DNA from: Hydrogenothermus sp.
GTDB taxonomy: Bacteria > Aquificota > Aquificia > Aquificales > Hydrogenothermaceae
Direction of reading: 5' to 3'
NCBI GenBank assembly: GCA_003978675.1
Contig: QNYP01000181.1
Span: 1 to 7,981, forward strand
DNA: 7,981 nt
A model generated the notes under the pieces. The model ran no database searches. It saw only the letters and a list, made by a program, of their open reading frames with translations, and was not told the DNA's origin. The position numbers and the translations under genes are program-made. Of the stretch, positions 1-5,840 are shown piece after piece; position 1 is the stretch's first letter; each line of letters opens with the position of its first letter.

Positions 1-5
1 GAGGA
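1..5 (+). promoter_or_regulatory. Ribosome binding site of leuC
   Basis: GAGGA at the very edge of the window lies 9 bases before the ATG at 15. This supports that start over the in-frame ATG at 21. The sequence further upstream is outside the window. Confidence 0.6.
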
Positions 6-14
6 TAAAAAAAC

Positions 15-1301
15 ATGGGAATGACTATAACTGAAAAAATAATAGCTGCTCATGCAGGAAGAGATTATGTTGAACCTGGAGAACTTGTTACAGTTAAGGT
101 TGACCTTGCTATAGCAAATGATATTACTGCACCACTTGCAATAAAACAGCTTGAAAAATATGGAATAGACAAAGTTCACGACCCAGATAAAATAGCTTTA
201 GTTATGGATCACTTCTTTCCACCAAAAGACATAATGTCTGCTCAGCAGATAAAAATATCTAGAGATTTTGCAAAAAAGATGAGAATTAAAAACTACTTTG
301 AGGGGCAAGATAGTGGAGTAATGCATACAGTTTTACCAGAAAAAGGATTTATCGTTCCTGGAGATTTAGTAATCGGAGCAGACTCTCATACTTGTACATA
401 TGGAGCATTAGGAGCATTTTCTACAGGAGTAGGTTCAACAGATTTAGCGTATATATGGGCAACAGGTGAAACTTGGTTAAAAGTTCCAGAAACTATGAAA
501 TTTACATTCTATGGAAAACCTCAAAGATGGGTTGGTGGAAAAGACTTTGTTTTAACTGTGATTGGAGAAATTGGTGTTGATGGAGCTTTATATAAAGCAA
601 TGGAGTACCACGGAGAAGCTATTAAAGCTTTAGATGTAGAAAATAGATTAACAATAACAAATATGGCAATAGAAGCAGGTGGAAAAAATGCAATTATGGA
701 AGCAGATGAAAAAGTATTAGAATGGCTAAAGGGAAGAATTAAAAGAGAGCCGAAGATATACAAACCAGACCCAGATGCTAAATACTGCTGTGAGTATGAG
801 TTTGATGCTTCAAAAATAGAGCCAGTAGTAGCTGCACCAAACTTACCTTCAAATGTCAAACCTGTTTCTGAAGTTGCAGGAAGACCTATAAATCAGGTAT
901 TTATTGGTTCTTGTACTAATGGAAGATTATCAGATTTAAGAATTGCAGCAAAAATACTAAAAGGAAGAAAAGTTCATCCAGATGTTAGATGTATAGTAAT
1001 ACCTGCTTCAGATGCAGTTTACAGACAAGCAATGCATGAAGGAATACTTGAGGTACTCGCCGACGCAGGTTGCCTAATAAGCACATCTACTTGTGGTCCT
1101 TGCCTTGGAGGACATATGGGAATATTAGCAGAAGGAGAAGTTGCAGTATCTACTTCTAATAGAAACTTCACTGGTAGAATGGGACACCCTAACTCTGAAG
1201 TTTACCTTGCAGGGCCAGCTGTAGCAGCAGCATCAGCAGTTTTAGGAAGAATAGCTCACCCAGATGAAGTAGTAGGAACAAAAGAAGAAGCGTTAGTATA
1301 A
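15..1301 (+). CDS. leuC: 3-isopropylmalate dehydratase large subunit
   Basis: LeuC pairs with LeuD (not in this window) to isomerise 2-isopropylmalate to 3-isopropylmalate in leucine synthesis, in the cytoplasm, using a 4Fe-4S cluster. The protein has 428 residues, the size of the shorter bacterial/archaeal LeuC (HACN-like) type. It carries the aconitase-family signature GADSHTCTYGALGAFSTG (121-138). The three expected cluster cysteines are C300 in IGSCTNGR, and C360 and C363 in STCGPCLGG. The substrate-region motif GRMGHP is at 387-392. The ATG at 15 is preferred because GAGGA at 1-5 sits 9 bases upstream; an in-frame ATG at 21 would be 15 bases away. It is the first visible gene of the + strand train, and the next gene starts 4 bases after its stop. 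A related homoaconitase activity cannot be excluded from sequence alone, but leuC is the likeliest call. Confidence 0.95.
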   Translation: MGMTITEKIIAAHAGRDYVEPGELVTVKVDLAIANDITAPLAIKQLEKYGIDKVHDPDKIALVMDHFFPPKDIMSAQQIKISRDFAKKMRIKNYFEGQDSGVMHTVLPEKGFIVPGDLVIGADSHTCTYGALGAFSTGVGSTDLAYIWATGETWLKVPETMKFTFYGKPQRWVGGKDFVLTVIGEIGVDGALYKAMEYHGEAIKALDVENRLTITNMAIEAGGKNAIMEADEKVLEWLKGRIKREPKIYKPDPDAKYCCEYEFDASKIEPVVAAPNLPSNVKPVSEVAGRPINQVFIGSCTNGRLSDLRIAAKILKGRKVHPDVRCIVIPASDAVYRQAMHEGILEVLADAGCLISTSTCGPCLGGHMGILAEGEVAVSTSNRNFTGRMGHPNSEVYLAGPAVAAASAVLGRIAHPDEVVGTKEEALV

Positions 1302-1305
1302 ACAA

Positions 1306-1743
1306 ATGGATGTAAATATCTCTGCAAAGCTTTATGATAAGTTAGTAGAAAAGCTAGGTAAAGAAACTGCAGTAGAAGTTATAGAAATAGTCAATGAAGT
1401 AGAAAGCCAATTAAAAGAAAAAGTATTAGAGGAAACTAAAAAAAGAAAAATAGAACTTAGAGACGAACTTAGAAAAGAACTTGCTACCAAAGAAGACATA
1501 CTACTTGTTAGACAGGAAATAGAAACTGTTAGACAGGAAATAGAAACTGTTAGGCAAGAGTTAAAAGGAGATATAGAATCTCTAAGAAATGAGGTTAAAG
1601 GAGATATAGAAGCTCTCAGGCAGGAAATAAGAGGAGAAATAAAGGTTTTAAAAGTTATGATATTTTTCCTATTTGCTTTGGTTATACTTACAAACAAAGA
1701 AAGTTTAGAACTTTTATTAAAAGTTTTTGGATTACTAAAATAG
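1306..1743 (+). CDS. Coiled-coil protein with C-terminal membrane anchor, function unknown
   Basis: I do not recognise a named family with certainty; it resembles the loose group of DUF1640-like coiled-coil membrane proteins. The 145 residues fall into a helical, charged N-terminal part (1-60), a repetitive coiled coil (about 61-115) and one hydrophobic span (about 117-129, VMIFFLFALVILT), followed by an amphipathic tail (KESLELLLKVFGLLK). The coiled coil has 7-residue repeats of VRQEIET type (about 68-85), then 11-residue repeats of (L/V)KGDIE(S/A)LR type (about 86-113). The start lies 4 bases after the leuC stop with no clear Shine-Dalgarno sequence, so it is probably translated by coupling to leuC. 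The likely topology is a membrane-anchored rod, but which side the rod faces is not evident. Family members often serve as scaffolds, which is only a guess here. Confidence 0.75.
   Translation: MDVNISAKLYDKLVEKLGKETAVEVIEIVNEVESQLKEKVLEETKKRKIELRDELRKELATKEDILLVRQEIETVRQEIETVRQELKGDIESLRNEVKGDIEALRQEIRGEIKVLKVMIFFLFALVILTNKESLELLLKVFGLLK
1507..1560 (+). repeat. 21-bp tandem repeat, 2.6 copies, in coding sequence
   Basis: Two identical 21-base units (1507-1527 and 1528-1548) are followed by a diverged 12-base partial copy (1549-1560, GTTAGGCAAGAG). Each unit encodes one coiled-coil heptad, VRQEIET. The identity of the two full units at DNA level suggests recent slippage duplication. Confidence 0.9.
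1561..1641 (+). repeat. 33-bp imperfect tandem repeat, about 2.5 copies, in coding sequence
   Basis: Units at 1561-1593 and 1594-1626, and a partial unit at 1627-1641, encode LKGDIESLRNE, VKGDIEALRQE and IRGEI. The 11-residue period fits a hendecad coiled coil. It directly follows the 7-residue repeat, so the helix pitch preference changes midway along the rod. Confidence 0.8.
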
Positions 1744-1756
1744 GAGGGTAGCTGTT

Positions 1757-1954
1757 ATGGCTTTATGGGACGCAATCGTTAGGGTTTTAATTGGAGCAAT
1801 TTTAGTATTTTTAGATTTAGAAAAAGACGGAATTTTTGAAATTGGATTTTGGATAGGTATTATTCTTATGCTTTCTGCAATTATAGGACTTTGCCCACTT
1901 TATAAAATTGCAGGAATATCAACAAAATGTGAGGGCGAAACCTGCCAGAGCTAA
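1757..1954 (+). CDS. DUF2892 (YgaP-like transmembrane domain) small membrane protein
   Basis: This 65-residue protein has two hydrophobic segments (about 6-20 and 28-46) and ends the second with the family hallmark GLCPLYKIAGIST (45-57). In DUF2892 proteins this two-helix hairpin occurs alone or attached to rhodanese domains, as in YgaP. Here it stands alone, so a sulfur-related role is only a possibility. C47 lies in the CPLY motif; C59 and C63 are in the short tail. The start is well supported by AGGAGGG at 1742-1748, eight bases upstream. The tail overlaps the probable start of ruvX, so the two are likely co-translated. Confidence 0.85.
   Translation: MALWDAIVRVLIGAILVFLDLEKDGIFEIGFWIGIILMLSAIIGLCPLYKIAGISTKCEGETCQS
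1931..1935 (+). promoter_or_regulatory. Candidate Shine-Dalgarno sequence for a CTG start of ruvX
   Basis: GAGGG sits exactly 6 bases before the in-frame CTG at 1942, inside the end of the upstream DUF2892 gene. No other in-frame start codon in the ruvX frame has a well-spaced ribosome binding site. Confidence 0.45.
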
Positions 1955-2367
1955 AAGATAGGATTCTTGCTTTAGATGTTGGAGATAAAAGAATAGGGGT
2001 TGCTGTTAGTGACCCCTTTGGTTTTTCTGGAACACCTTTAGGAACATTTTTAAATAATAAAGAATTTTTCAAAAAGCTAGAAGAAATTATTAATCAATAT
2101 AAACCTACAAAAATAGTTATAGGACTACCTTTAACTTTAAGTGGTGAAGAAGGAGAGCAGGCAAAAAAAACAAAGAATTTTGCTAAAAAAATACAAAAAC
2201 ACTTTCCACATATTCCCATAGAGTTTGAAGATGAAAGATTTACAACAGATATAGCAGAAGAAAGATTATCTGTCCTGTTAAAAAGCAAGAAGAAAAAGAA
2301 GCAAAAACTAGATAGCATTTCTGCAGTTGTAATTCTTGAAAGTTATCTGTCAAAAAATCCATTATGA
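1942..2367 (+). CDS. ruvX: Putative pre-16S rRNA nuclease / Holliday junction resolvase-like RuvX (YqgF)
   Basis: The open frame from 1933 to the TGA at 2365-2367 encodes a complete YqgF-family RNase H-fold domain, the usual length of about 140 residues. Numbering from the CTG at 1942, the family motifs are LALDVGDKRIGVAVSD (9-24, metal ligand D12), IVIGLPLTLSGEEGEQ (58-73), FEDERFTT (95-102, E98) and KLDSISAVVILESYL (122-136, D124). Family members take part in 16S rRNA 5'-end maturation and have been proposed as Holliday junction resolvases. No ATG, GTG or TTG lies upstream in frame before the TGA at 1930-1932. The best candidate is CTG 1942, with GAGGG 6 bases before it, giving a start of MPELKDRILALD. 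An AUU start at 1963, or one lost base turning GATGAGG into GATAGG near 1959, are alternatives. The stop overlaps the mltG start as ATGA. Confidence 0.85.
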   Translation: MPELKDRILALDVGDKRIGVAVSDPFGFSGTPLGTFLNNKEFFKKLEEIINQYKPTKIVIGLPLTLSGEEGEQAKKTKNFAKKIQKHFPHIPIEFEDERFTTDIAEERLSVLLKSKKKKKQKLDSISAVVILESYLSKNPL

Positions 2368-3296
2368 AAAGTTTAATAGCTTTTATATTTACTGTATGTG
2401 TTATTTTTACTTTATTTTTAACACTACCATACAATACAAAAGATACATACATTTATATAAATCAAGGAGAAACTTTATTAAAAATATCAGAGGAACTAAA
2501 AAATCAAAAACTAATAATCAGTAAAGACCTATTTATATTATTATTTTTACTTTTAAATGAAACCCCAAAAGCAGGATACTATAAGATAGAGAAAAATAGT
2601 AATTTAATAAATATATTTTCAAAGATATCTAAAGGAAAACAAGATTTAATAAAAGTAATAATTATTCCTGGAGATGACTTATTTAGCATTTCAAAAAAAC
2701 TAGAAACGTATGGAATAATAAAAAAAGAAAATTTCTTAAATTTTTTTAACAATAAATTTAAACTTTTATCTATAGGATTTCCTTATGATAATTTTGAAGG
2801 ATTTATAATTCCAGACACATATTTTTTAGAAAAAAATACATCTCCTAAAAGACTATTTCATATTTTTTACAATAAATTTATAAGGACTTATAAAAAAGCA
2901 GATAAAGAATTTTATGAAAAAATGATAATAGCCTCTATAATAGAGAAAGAAGCCAAAACAACAAAAGATAAATATCTAATATCTTCAGTCATACATAACA
3001 GATTAAATAAAAAACTTCCATTACAAATAGATGCAACTCTACTTTATATGGCAAAAAAGTTAAATATAAAGGAAAAACAAATAAAAGAGTTGAAACTTAT
3101 ACAATCTCCTTATAACACTTACAAAAAACAAGGACTGCCTCCTACTCCAATATGTAGTTTTTCAAAAGAAAGTTTAAACGCCTCTTTCAACCCTGAAAAA
3201 ACTGATTATCTCTTTTATTTTACAAAAGATGGAAAAACACATATTTTCTCAAAAGATTATAAACAGCACTTAAAAAAACTAAAATCAAAATGGTAA
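2364..3296 (+). CDS. mltG: Endolytic murein transglycosylase MltG (YceG-like)
   Basis: MltG cleaves nascent glycan strands of peptidoglycan, leaving 1,6-anhydro ends, and is thought to set strand length at the inner membrane. The 310-residue protein starts with a membrane anchor (about 4-22), then a LysM-like subdomain (about 28-100, beginning YIYINQGETLLKISEEL). The catalytic YceG domain follows: FEGFIIPDTYFL (144-155), ASIIEKEA (190-197) with E194 matching the catalytic glutamate of E. coli MltG, SSVIHNRL (207-214), LQIDATLLY (220-228) and SPYNTYKKQGLPPTPI (248-263). It ends with YLFYFTKDGKTHIFSKDYKQH (282-302). It is slightly shorter than the enterobacterial protein and very rich in Lys, Ile and Phe, as expected from the AT bias. 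The ATG overlaps the ruvX stop by 4 bases without a clear ribosome site, so translation is probably coupled. Confidence 0.93.
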   Translation: MKSLIAFIFTVCVIFTLFLTLPYNTKDTYIYINQGETLLKISEELKNQKLIISKDLFILLFLLLNETPKAGYYKIEKNSNLINIFSKISKGKQDLIKVIIIPGDDLFSISKKLETYGIIKKENFLNFFNNKFKLLSIGFPYDNFEGFIIPDTYFLEKNTSPKRLFHIFYNKFIRTYKKADKEFYEKMIIASIIEKEAKTTKDKYLISSVIHNRLNKKLPLQIDATLLYMAKKLNIKEKQIKELKLIQSPYNTYKKQGLPPTPICSFSKESLNASFNPEKTDYLFYFTKDGKTHIFSKDYKQHLKKLKSKW

Positions 3297-3306
3297 AATT
3301 TTTTGG

Positions 3307-4326
3307 ATGAAGTTATTAGATAAATATGTGTATAAAAAATTTATAGCTTATGAGGTTAGTTTACTTGTTCTTTTTTCTGTCTTAGTAATATCCTCACAGG
3401 TTATGCATTTACCATCTGTTTTTTATCATATAGGTATTTTTCAGTTTATAGCTTCTTTACTCCTTATAAATATATCCTTTTTTAAACTTCAATATTTCAT
3501 TGCAACTACCTTAGCATTTTTTTTTACAGGAATTAGTCTAAGAGAAACAAGAGAAATAATAGCTATTAAATCTCTTGGTATTTCTAAGAACTATCTTCTT
3601 TCATTGATTTTTAAAATCTCCATCGTTTTAGCCTTGATTTCTATTTTGTTTTCATTCTTTATCATTCCTAAAACAAATAGAGAAAGGGCAAAGTTTATTA
3701 CAGAAAGTGTAAGAAACTATTACATGGAATCTATTCAACCCAAGAATTTTTTTAAATTTCCCGGCGATACAGTTATTTATATAGAAGATAAAAATAAAAA
3801 TCAGTTTGAAGATGTATTTTTATTTAGTAAAAAAGACGGTAGATTAATCACTGCAAAAAAGGCTTTTATAAAAAATAGTCTATTAATTTTAGATAATGGT
3901 TTAATACAAATACCTTCAGAGAAAGGATTTTCCGTTTTGAAATTCGAAAGATACGAACTTAAGTTAGATATAAATTACAAGAAGGACTACACATATGATG
4001 ATTTTAAATTAAAGAAATTAATTGAATTAACCTCTTCCTCTGACAAAAATGAGAAAAACAAGGCTTACTCAGTAATTTTTGAAAGAATTGGTTATGTTAT
4101 CCCTTTCCTTTTTATAGGAGCAATTGCCTTTTTTATAGGCGTAGGTATAGAAAAAGAAAAGGAAATTTTACTAGGAGGCATTATCTTATTTATTATTCTA
4201 TACACATTTGTAAACTTTTATCTTCTAAAACTCATAGAAAAAGGTATTTTAAACCCTTTTGTATATTTAGCTATTATAAGCCTAATTATGTGTATTTCTG
4301 CCGTATACTCTTATAAAAAAGGCTAA
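3307..4326 (+). CDS. LptF/LptG-family lipopolysaccharide export permease (YjgP/YjgQ)
   Basis: LptF and LptG form the membrane part of the LptB2FG ABC transporter that extracts LPS from the inner membrane. The 339-residue protein has the family layout: N-terminal amphipathic helix and TM1 (about 12-33), hydrophobic spans at about 42-77, TM3 (about 97-121), a periplasmic beta-rich domain (about 122-255), then three C-terminal spans (about 262-281, 287-307, 316-335). The cytoplasmic coupling segment SLRETREIIAIKSLGIS (77-93) matches the conserved motif of the family. Whether this is LptF or LptG cannot be decided here; no second permease gene or lptB is adjacent. The ATG at 3307 fits the usual MKxLDxYxxK opening, although only a weak TTTTGG precedes it. 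It lies 10 bases after mltG and its TAA overlaps the stop of the convergent gene. Confidence 0.88.
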   Translation: MKLLDKYVYKKFIAYEVSLLVLFSVLVISSQVMHLPSVFYHIGIFQFIASLLLINISFFKLQYFIATTLAFFFTGISLRETREIIAIKSLGISKNYLLSLIFKISIVLALISILFSFFIIPKTNRERAKFITESVRNYYMESIQPKNFFKFPGDTVIYIEDKNKNQFEDVFLFSKKDGRLITAKKAFIKNSLLILDNGLIQIPSEKGFSVLKFERYELKLDINYKKDYTYDDFKLKKLIELTSSSDKNEKNKAYSVIFERIGYVIPFLFIGAIAFFIGVGIEKEKEILLGGIILFIILYTFVNFYLLKLIEKGILNPFVYLAIISLIMCISAVYSYKKG

Positions 4327-4334
4327 TCTTTTTT
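4315..4334. terminator. Weak candidate bidirectional terminator between convergent genes
   Basis: AAAAAAG (4315-4321) can pair with CTTTTTT (4328-4334) around the loop GCTAAT. It gives T-runs on both strands exactly where the two convergent trains meet. The stem is nearly all A-T, so it is thermodynamically weak, and it may only reflect base composition. Confidence 0.25.
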
Positions 4335-4550
4335 TCTTTCTTCTTTTTGAATATACTTTGTAACGTCTTTATACATGTTATAAAATCCTGTTAATATACC
4401 TAAAAAGAAAAAAACAATTGTTAGAACGTATCCTGTATTAAAAGCCTTATCTAAAAAATATCCAATCAATAAACCAACTATTATCCCAGATACTAGATGA
4501 AGCCCTACAGAACCTACTGTAAAGTAATCTTTAACTTTTTTATTTAGCAT
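4323..4550 (-). CDS. AtpZ/AtpI-like small membrane protein (ATPase_gene1 family)
   Basis: The 75-residue protein has two membrane helices, TM1 (about 12-33, with GIIVGLLIGYFLD) and TM2 (about 40-60, with GILTGFYNMYKD), and a charged tail ending EERKKD. The G..xG..LD...nTG spacing and the LGI.xGF.N motif match the F0F1 ATPase-associated AtpZ (PF09527-like) family. Those proteins lie first in many atp operons and are linked to c-ring assembly or Mg2+/Ca2+ transport. No other atp gene is seen here; it is the last gene of the dapB train. Its ATG overlaps the dapB stop by one base, suggesting coupled translation. Its stop overlaps the convergent lptF/G-family gene by 4 bases. The family call is by motif only. 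Confidence 0.75.
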   Translation of the reverse strand: MLNKKVKDYFTVGSVGLHLVSGIIVGLLIGYFLDKAFNTGYVLTIVFFFLGILTGFYNMYKDVTKYIQKEERKKD

Positions 4551-5359
4551 TATTTTAAATTTAAAACATCCATCATATCATAAAGGCCTGCCTTCTTATC
4601 TTTAACCCATTTAGAAGCTTCAACTGCCCCTTTTGCAAATATATCTCTAGAACCTGCTTTATGAGTTAATTCTATTCTTTCTCCAAGACCAGCAAATATA
4701 ACTGTATGTTCCCCAACTACATCTCCACCTCTAAGAGCAAAAACTGCAATTTCATCTGAAGGTCTTCCTTCTGGGTAATCCCCATTCCTACCGTATATCA
4801 CATTATTTATTCCAGTTTCTTCTTTTAATATATCTACTATTCTTACAGCAGTTCCAGAAGGAGCATCTTTTTTGAATCTGTGGTGCATTTCTATAACTTC
4901 TATATCGTATCCTTTTCCTTTTAAAGCTTTTGCTGCTTCTTGAACTAATTTAAATAAAAGATTTACTCCTATACTCATATTAGGAGCCAAAACAATAGGA
5001 ATATTTTTTGAAATTTCTTTTATCTCTTTTAATTCTTCTTCAGAAAATCCAGTGGTTCCTATAACCATAGCTTTTTTATTTTTATCAGATGCAAGGAGTC
5101 TAAGGTGAGACAAAACCGCTTCTGTTGAGTTTGCAAAATCAATAAGAACATCAAATTTATCTATAACTTTTGCTAAGTCTGGAGTAATAGGAGCTTTTAA
5201 ATTAGGTTTGTTTAACACTTCTCCTATAGTATCATGGGAGTGAGCACAATCTGGACTTTCTATACCTGCAACAAGCTCTACATCTTTATCTTCATAAGCT
5301 ATATTTGAAATAGCTCTTCCCATTCTACCTAAAACACCAGAAATAGCTATTTTTACCAT
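4550..5359 (-). CDS. dapB: 4-hydroxy-tetrahydrodipicolinate reductase
   Basis: DapB reduces 4-hydroxy-tetrahydrodipicolinate with NAD(P)H to tetrahydrodipicolinate, on the route to meso-diaminopimelate (peptidoglycan) and lysine. The 269 residues match the family length. They show the nucleotide-binding loop GVLGRMG (8-14), DFANSTE (74-80), GTTGFS (101-106), APNMSIGVN (125-133) and the signature EMHHRFKKDAPSGTA (157-171). H159 and K163 align with the catalytic pair of the E. coli enzyme, and RGGDVVGEHTV (210-220) follows. The ATG at 5359 is preceded by AAGGAGT at 5373-5367, 7-8 bases away, which overlaps the stop codon of the upstream 85-residue gene. The downstream AtpZ-like gene overlaps by one base. 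Confidence 0.96.
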   Translation of the reverse strand: MVKIAISGVLGRMGRAISNIAYEDKDVELVAGIESPDCAHSHDTIGEVLNKPNLKAPITPDLAKVIDKFDVLIDFANSTEAVLSHLRLLASDKNKKAMVIGTTGFSEEELKEIKEISKNIPIVLAPNMSIGVNLLFKLVQEAAKALKGKGYDIEVIEMHHRFKKDAPSGTAVRIVDILKEETGINNVIYGRNGDYPEGRPSDEIAVFALRGGDVVGEHTVIFAGLGERIELTHKAGSRDIFAKGAVEASKWVKDKKAGLYDMMDVLNLK

Positions 5360-5372
5360 TTATAAAACTCCT

Positions 5373-5630
5373 TTACGCATCTGTTTTTTCATTTGGGTCA
5401 AAAACAATATCTGCAAGTTCCTTTAATGCACCATCAACCTGGTCTGGAGGAACAACAAAAGGAGCAATAGCAATATCAACCCCTTCAGTAAAAATTGTTT
5501 CCTTTAAAAGCTTTTGAACTTTTTCTATTTCTTCTGGAGTAACATCTTTTCTGAAAGTATCTTCTATAGATTTATCAGTAACAAAAAAACCAACAAGCGC
5601 AAAAGGATATGCTTTTCTTTCTTCGCTCAT
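5373..5630 (-). CDS. Small acidic protein of unknown function
   Basis: I do not recognise this 85-residue protein. It is soluble, with no signal peptide or membrane span. Visible blocks are a hydrophobic strand-like start (YPFALVGFFVTDK, 8-20), a charged helix (TPEEIEKVQKLLKETI, 31-46), a second strand-like part (VDIAIAPFVVPPDQVD, 51-66), a short helix (GALKELADIVF) and an acidic tail. This alternation suggests a compact alpha/beta fold. The start is firm: AAAGGAG lies 6 bases upstream at 5643-5637. Its stop overlaps the ribosome site of dapB, so it is probably co-transcribed with dapB. Codon use matches the neighbours and nothing suggests recent transfer. Confidence 0.8.
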   Translation of the reverse strand: MSEERKAYPFALVGFFVTDKSIEDTFRKDVTPEEIEKVQKLLKETIFTEGVDIAIAPFVVPPDQVDGALKELADIVFDPNEKTDA

Positions 5631-5687
5631 AAAAATCTCCTTTAAATCTTAAATTCCTATAAAAAAAATAAAAAAATCAAAAAAGTA

Positions 5688-5807
5688 TTAAGCTCCTTGG
5701 CTTTCTCCTTTATTACCACCCATTAAAACAAGCCATAAAACTATAAATTGGATAAGCATTAAAACTAATATTATTGTTTCTGGTGTTGAATTTACCCAGT
5801 TTTCCAT
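5688..5807 (-). CDS. 39-residue single-span membrane peptide, function unknown
   Basis: An ATG at 5807 opens a 39-codon frame ending in TAA at 5690-5688. The ribosome site is excellent: GGAGGAG at 5821-5815, 7 bases upstream, the strongest in this train. The peptide starts MENWVNSTPETI, has one hydrophobic helix (about 11-29, TIILVLMLIQFIVLWLVLM) and ends in a small polar tail, GGNKGESQGA. The layout resembles small membrane-complex subunits or regulators, but I cannot assign a family. It lies between coaX (33 bases upstream) and the 85-residue gene (57 bases downstream). It is shorter than common gene-calling limits and could easily be missed. Confidence 0.72.
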   Translation of the reverse strand: MENWVNSTPETIILVLMLIQFIVLWLVLMGGNKGESQGA

Positions 5808-5814
5808 TTTTACT

Positions 5815-5821
5815 CTCCTCC
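5815..5821 (-). promoter_or_regulatory. Strong ribosome binding site of the 39-residue peptide
   Basis: GGAGGAG on the - strand, 7 bases before the ATG at 5807, is the main evidence that this very short frame is translated. Confidence 0.75.
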
Positions 5822-5840
5822 ATTTAAATTTTATGCTTTG

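Noticed and set aside
521..859. Open frame of 112 codons on the - strand
   Set aside because: It lies entirely inside leuC on the opposite strand, has no ribosome site, and its Ser/Phe-rich composition is what antisense of a coding AT-rich gene gives.
1047..1080. Locally GC-richer patch in leuC (around CTCGCCGACGCAGG)
   Set aside because: It encodes conserved LeuC residues in frame without interruption; too short to argue for recombination or transfer.
1507..1641. Short direct repeats as a possible CRISPR array
   Set aside because: Units are contiguous without spacers, keep reading frame and encode coiled-coil periods, so they are protein repeats.
1332..1697. Open frame of 121 codons on the - strand with Ser-rich repeats
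   Set aside because: It is the antisense of the coiled-coil gene; its repeats simply mirror the 21- and 33-base units.
1881..2452. Several - strand open frames across 1881-2452
   Set aside because: They lie antisense to the DUF2892 gene, ruvX and mltG, overlap each other, and do not resemble proteins, whereas the ruvX frame on the + strand has clear family motifs.
2336..2524. Open frame of 62 codons on the + strand
   Set aside because: It runs in another frame across the ruvX/mltG boundary and mltG; Lys/Tyr/Asn-rich composition, no ribosome site.
5641..5687. A-rich run as a possible terminator or RNA element on the - strand
   Set aside because: The complementary strand has T-runs but no stable GC hairpin before them; it is a short spacer between two genes of one train.
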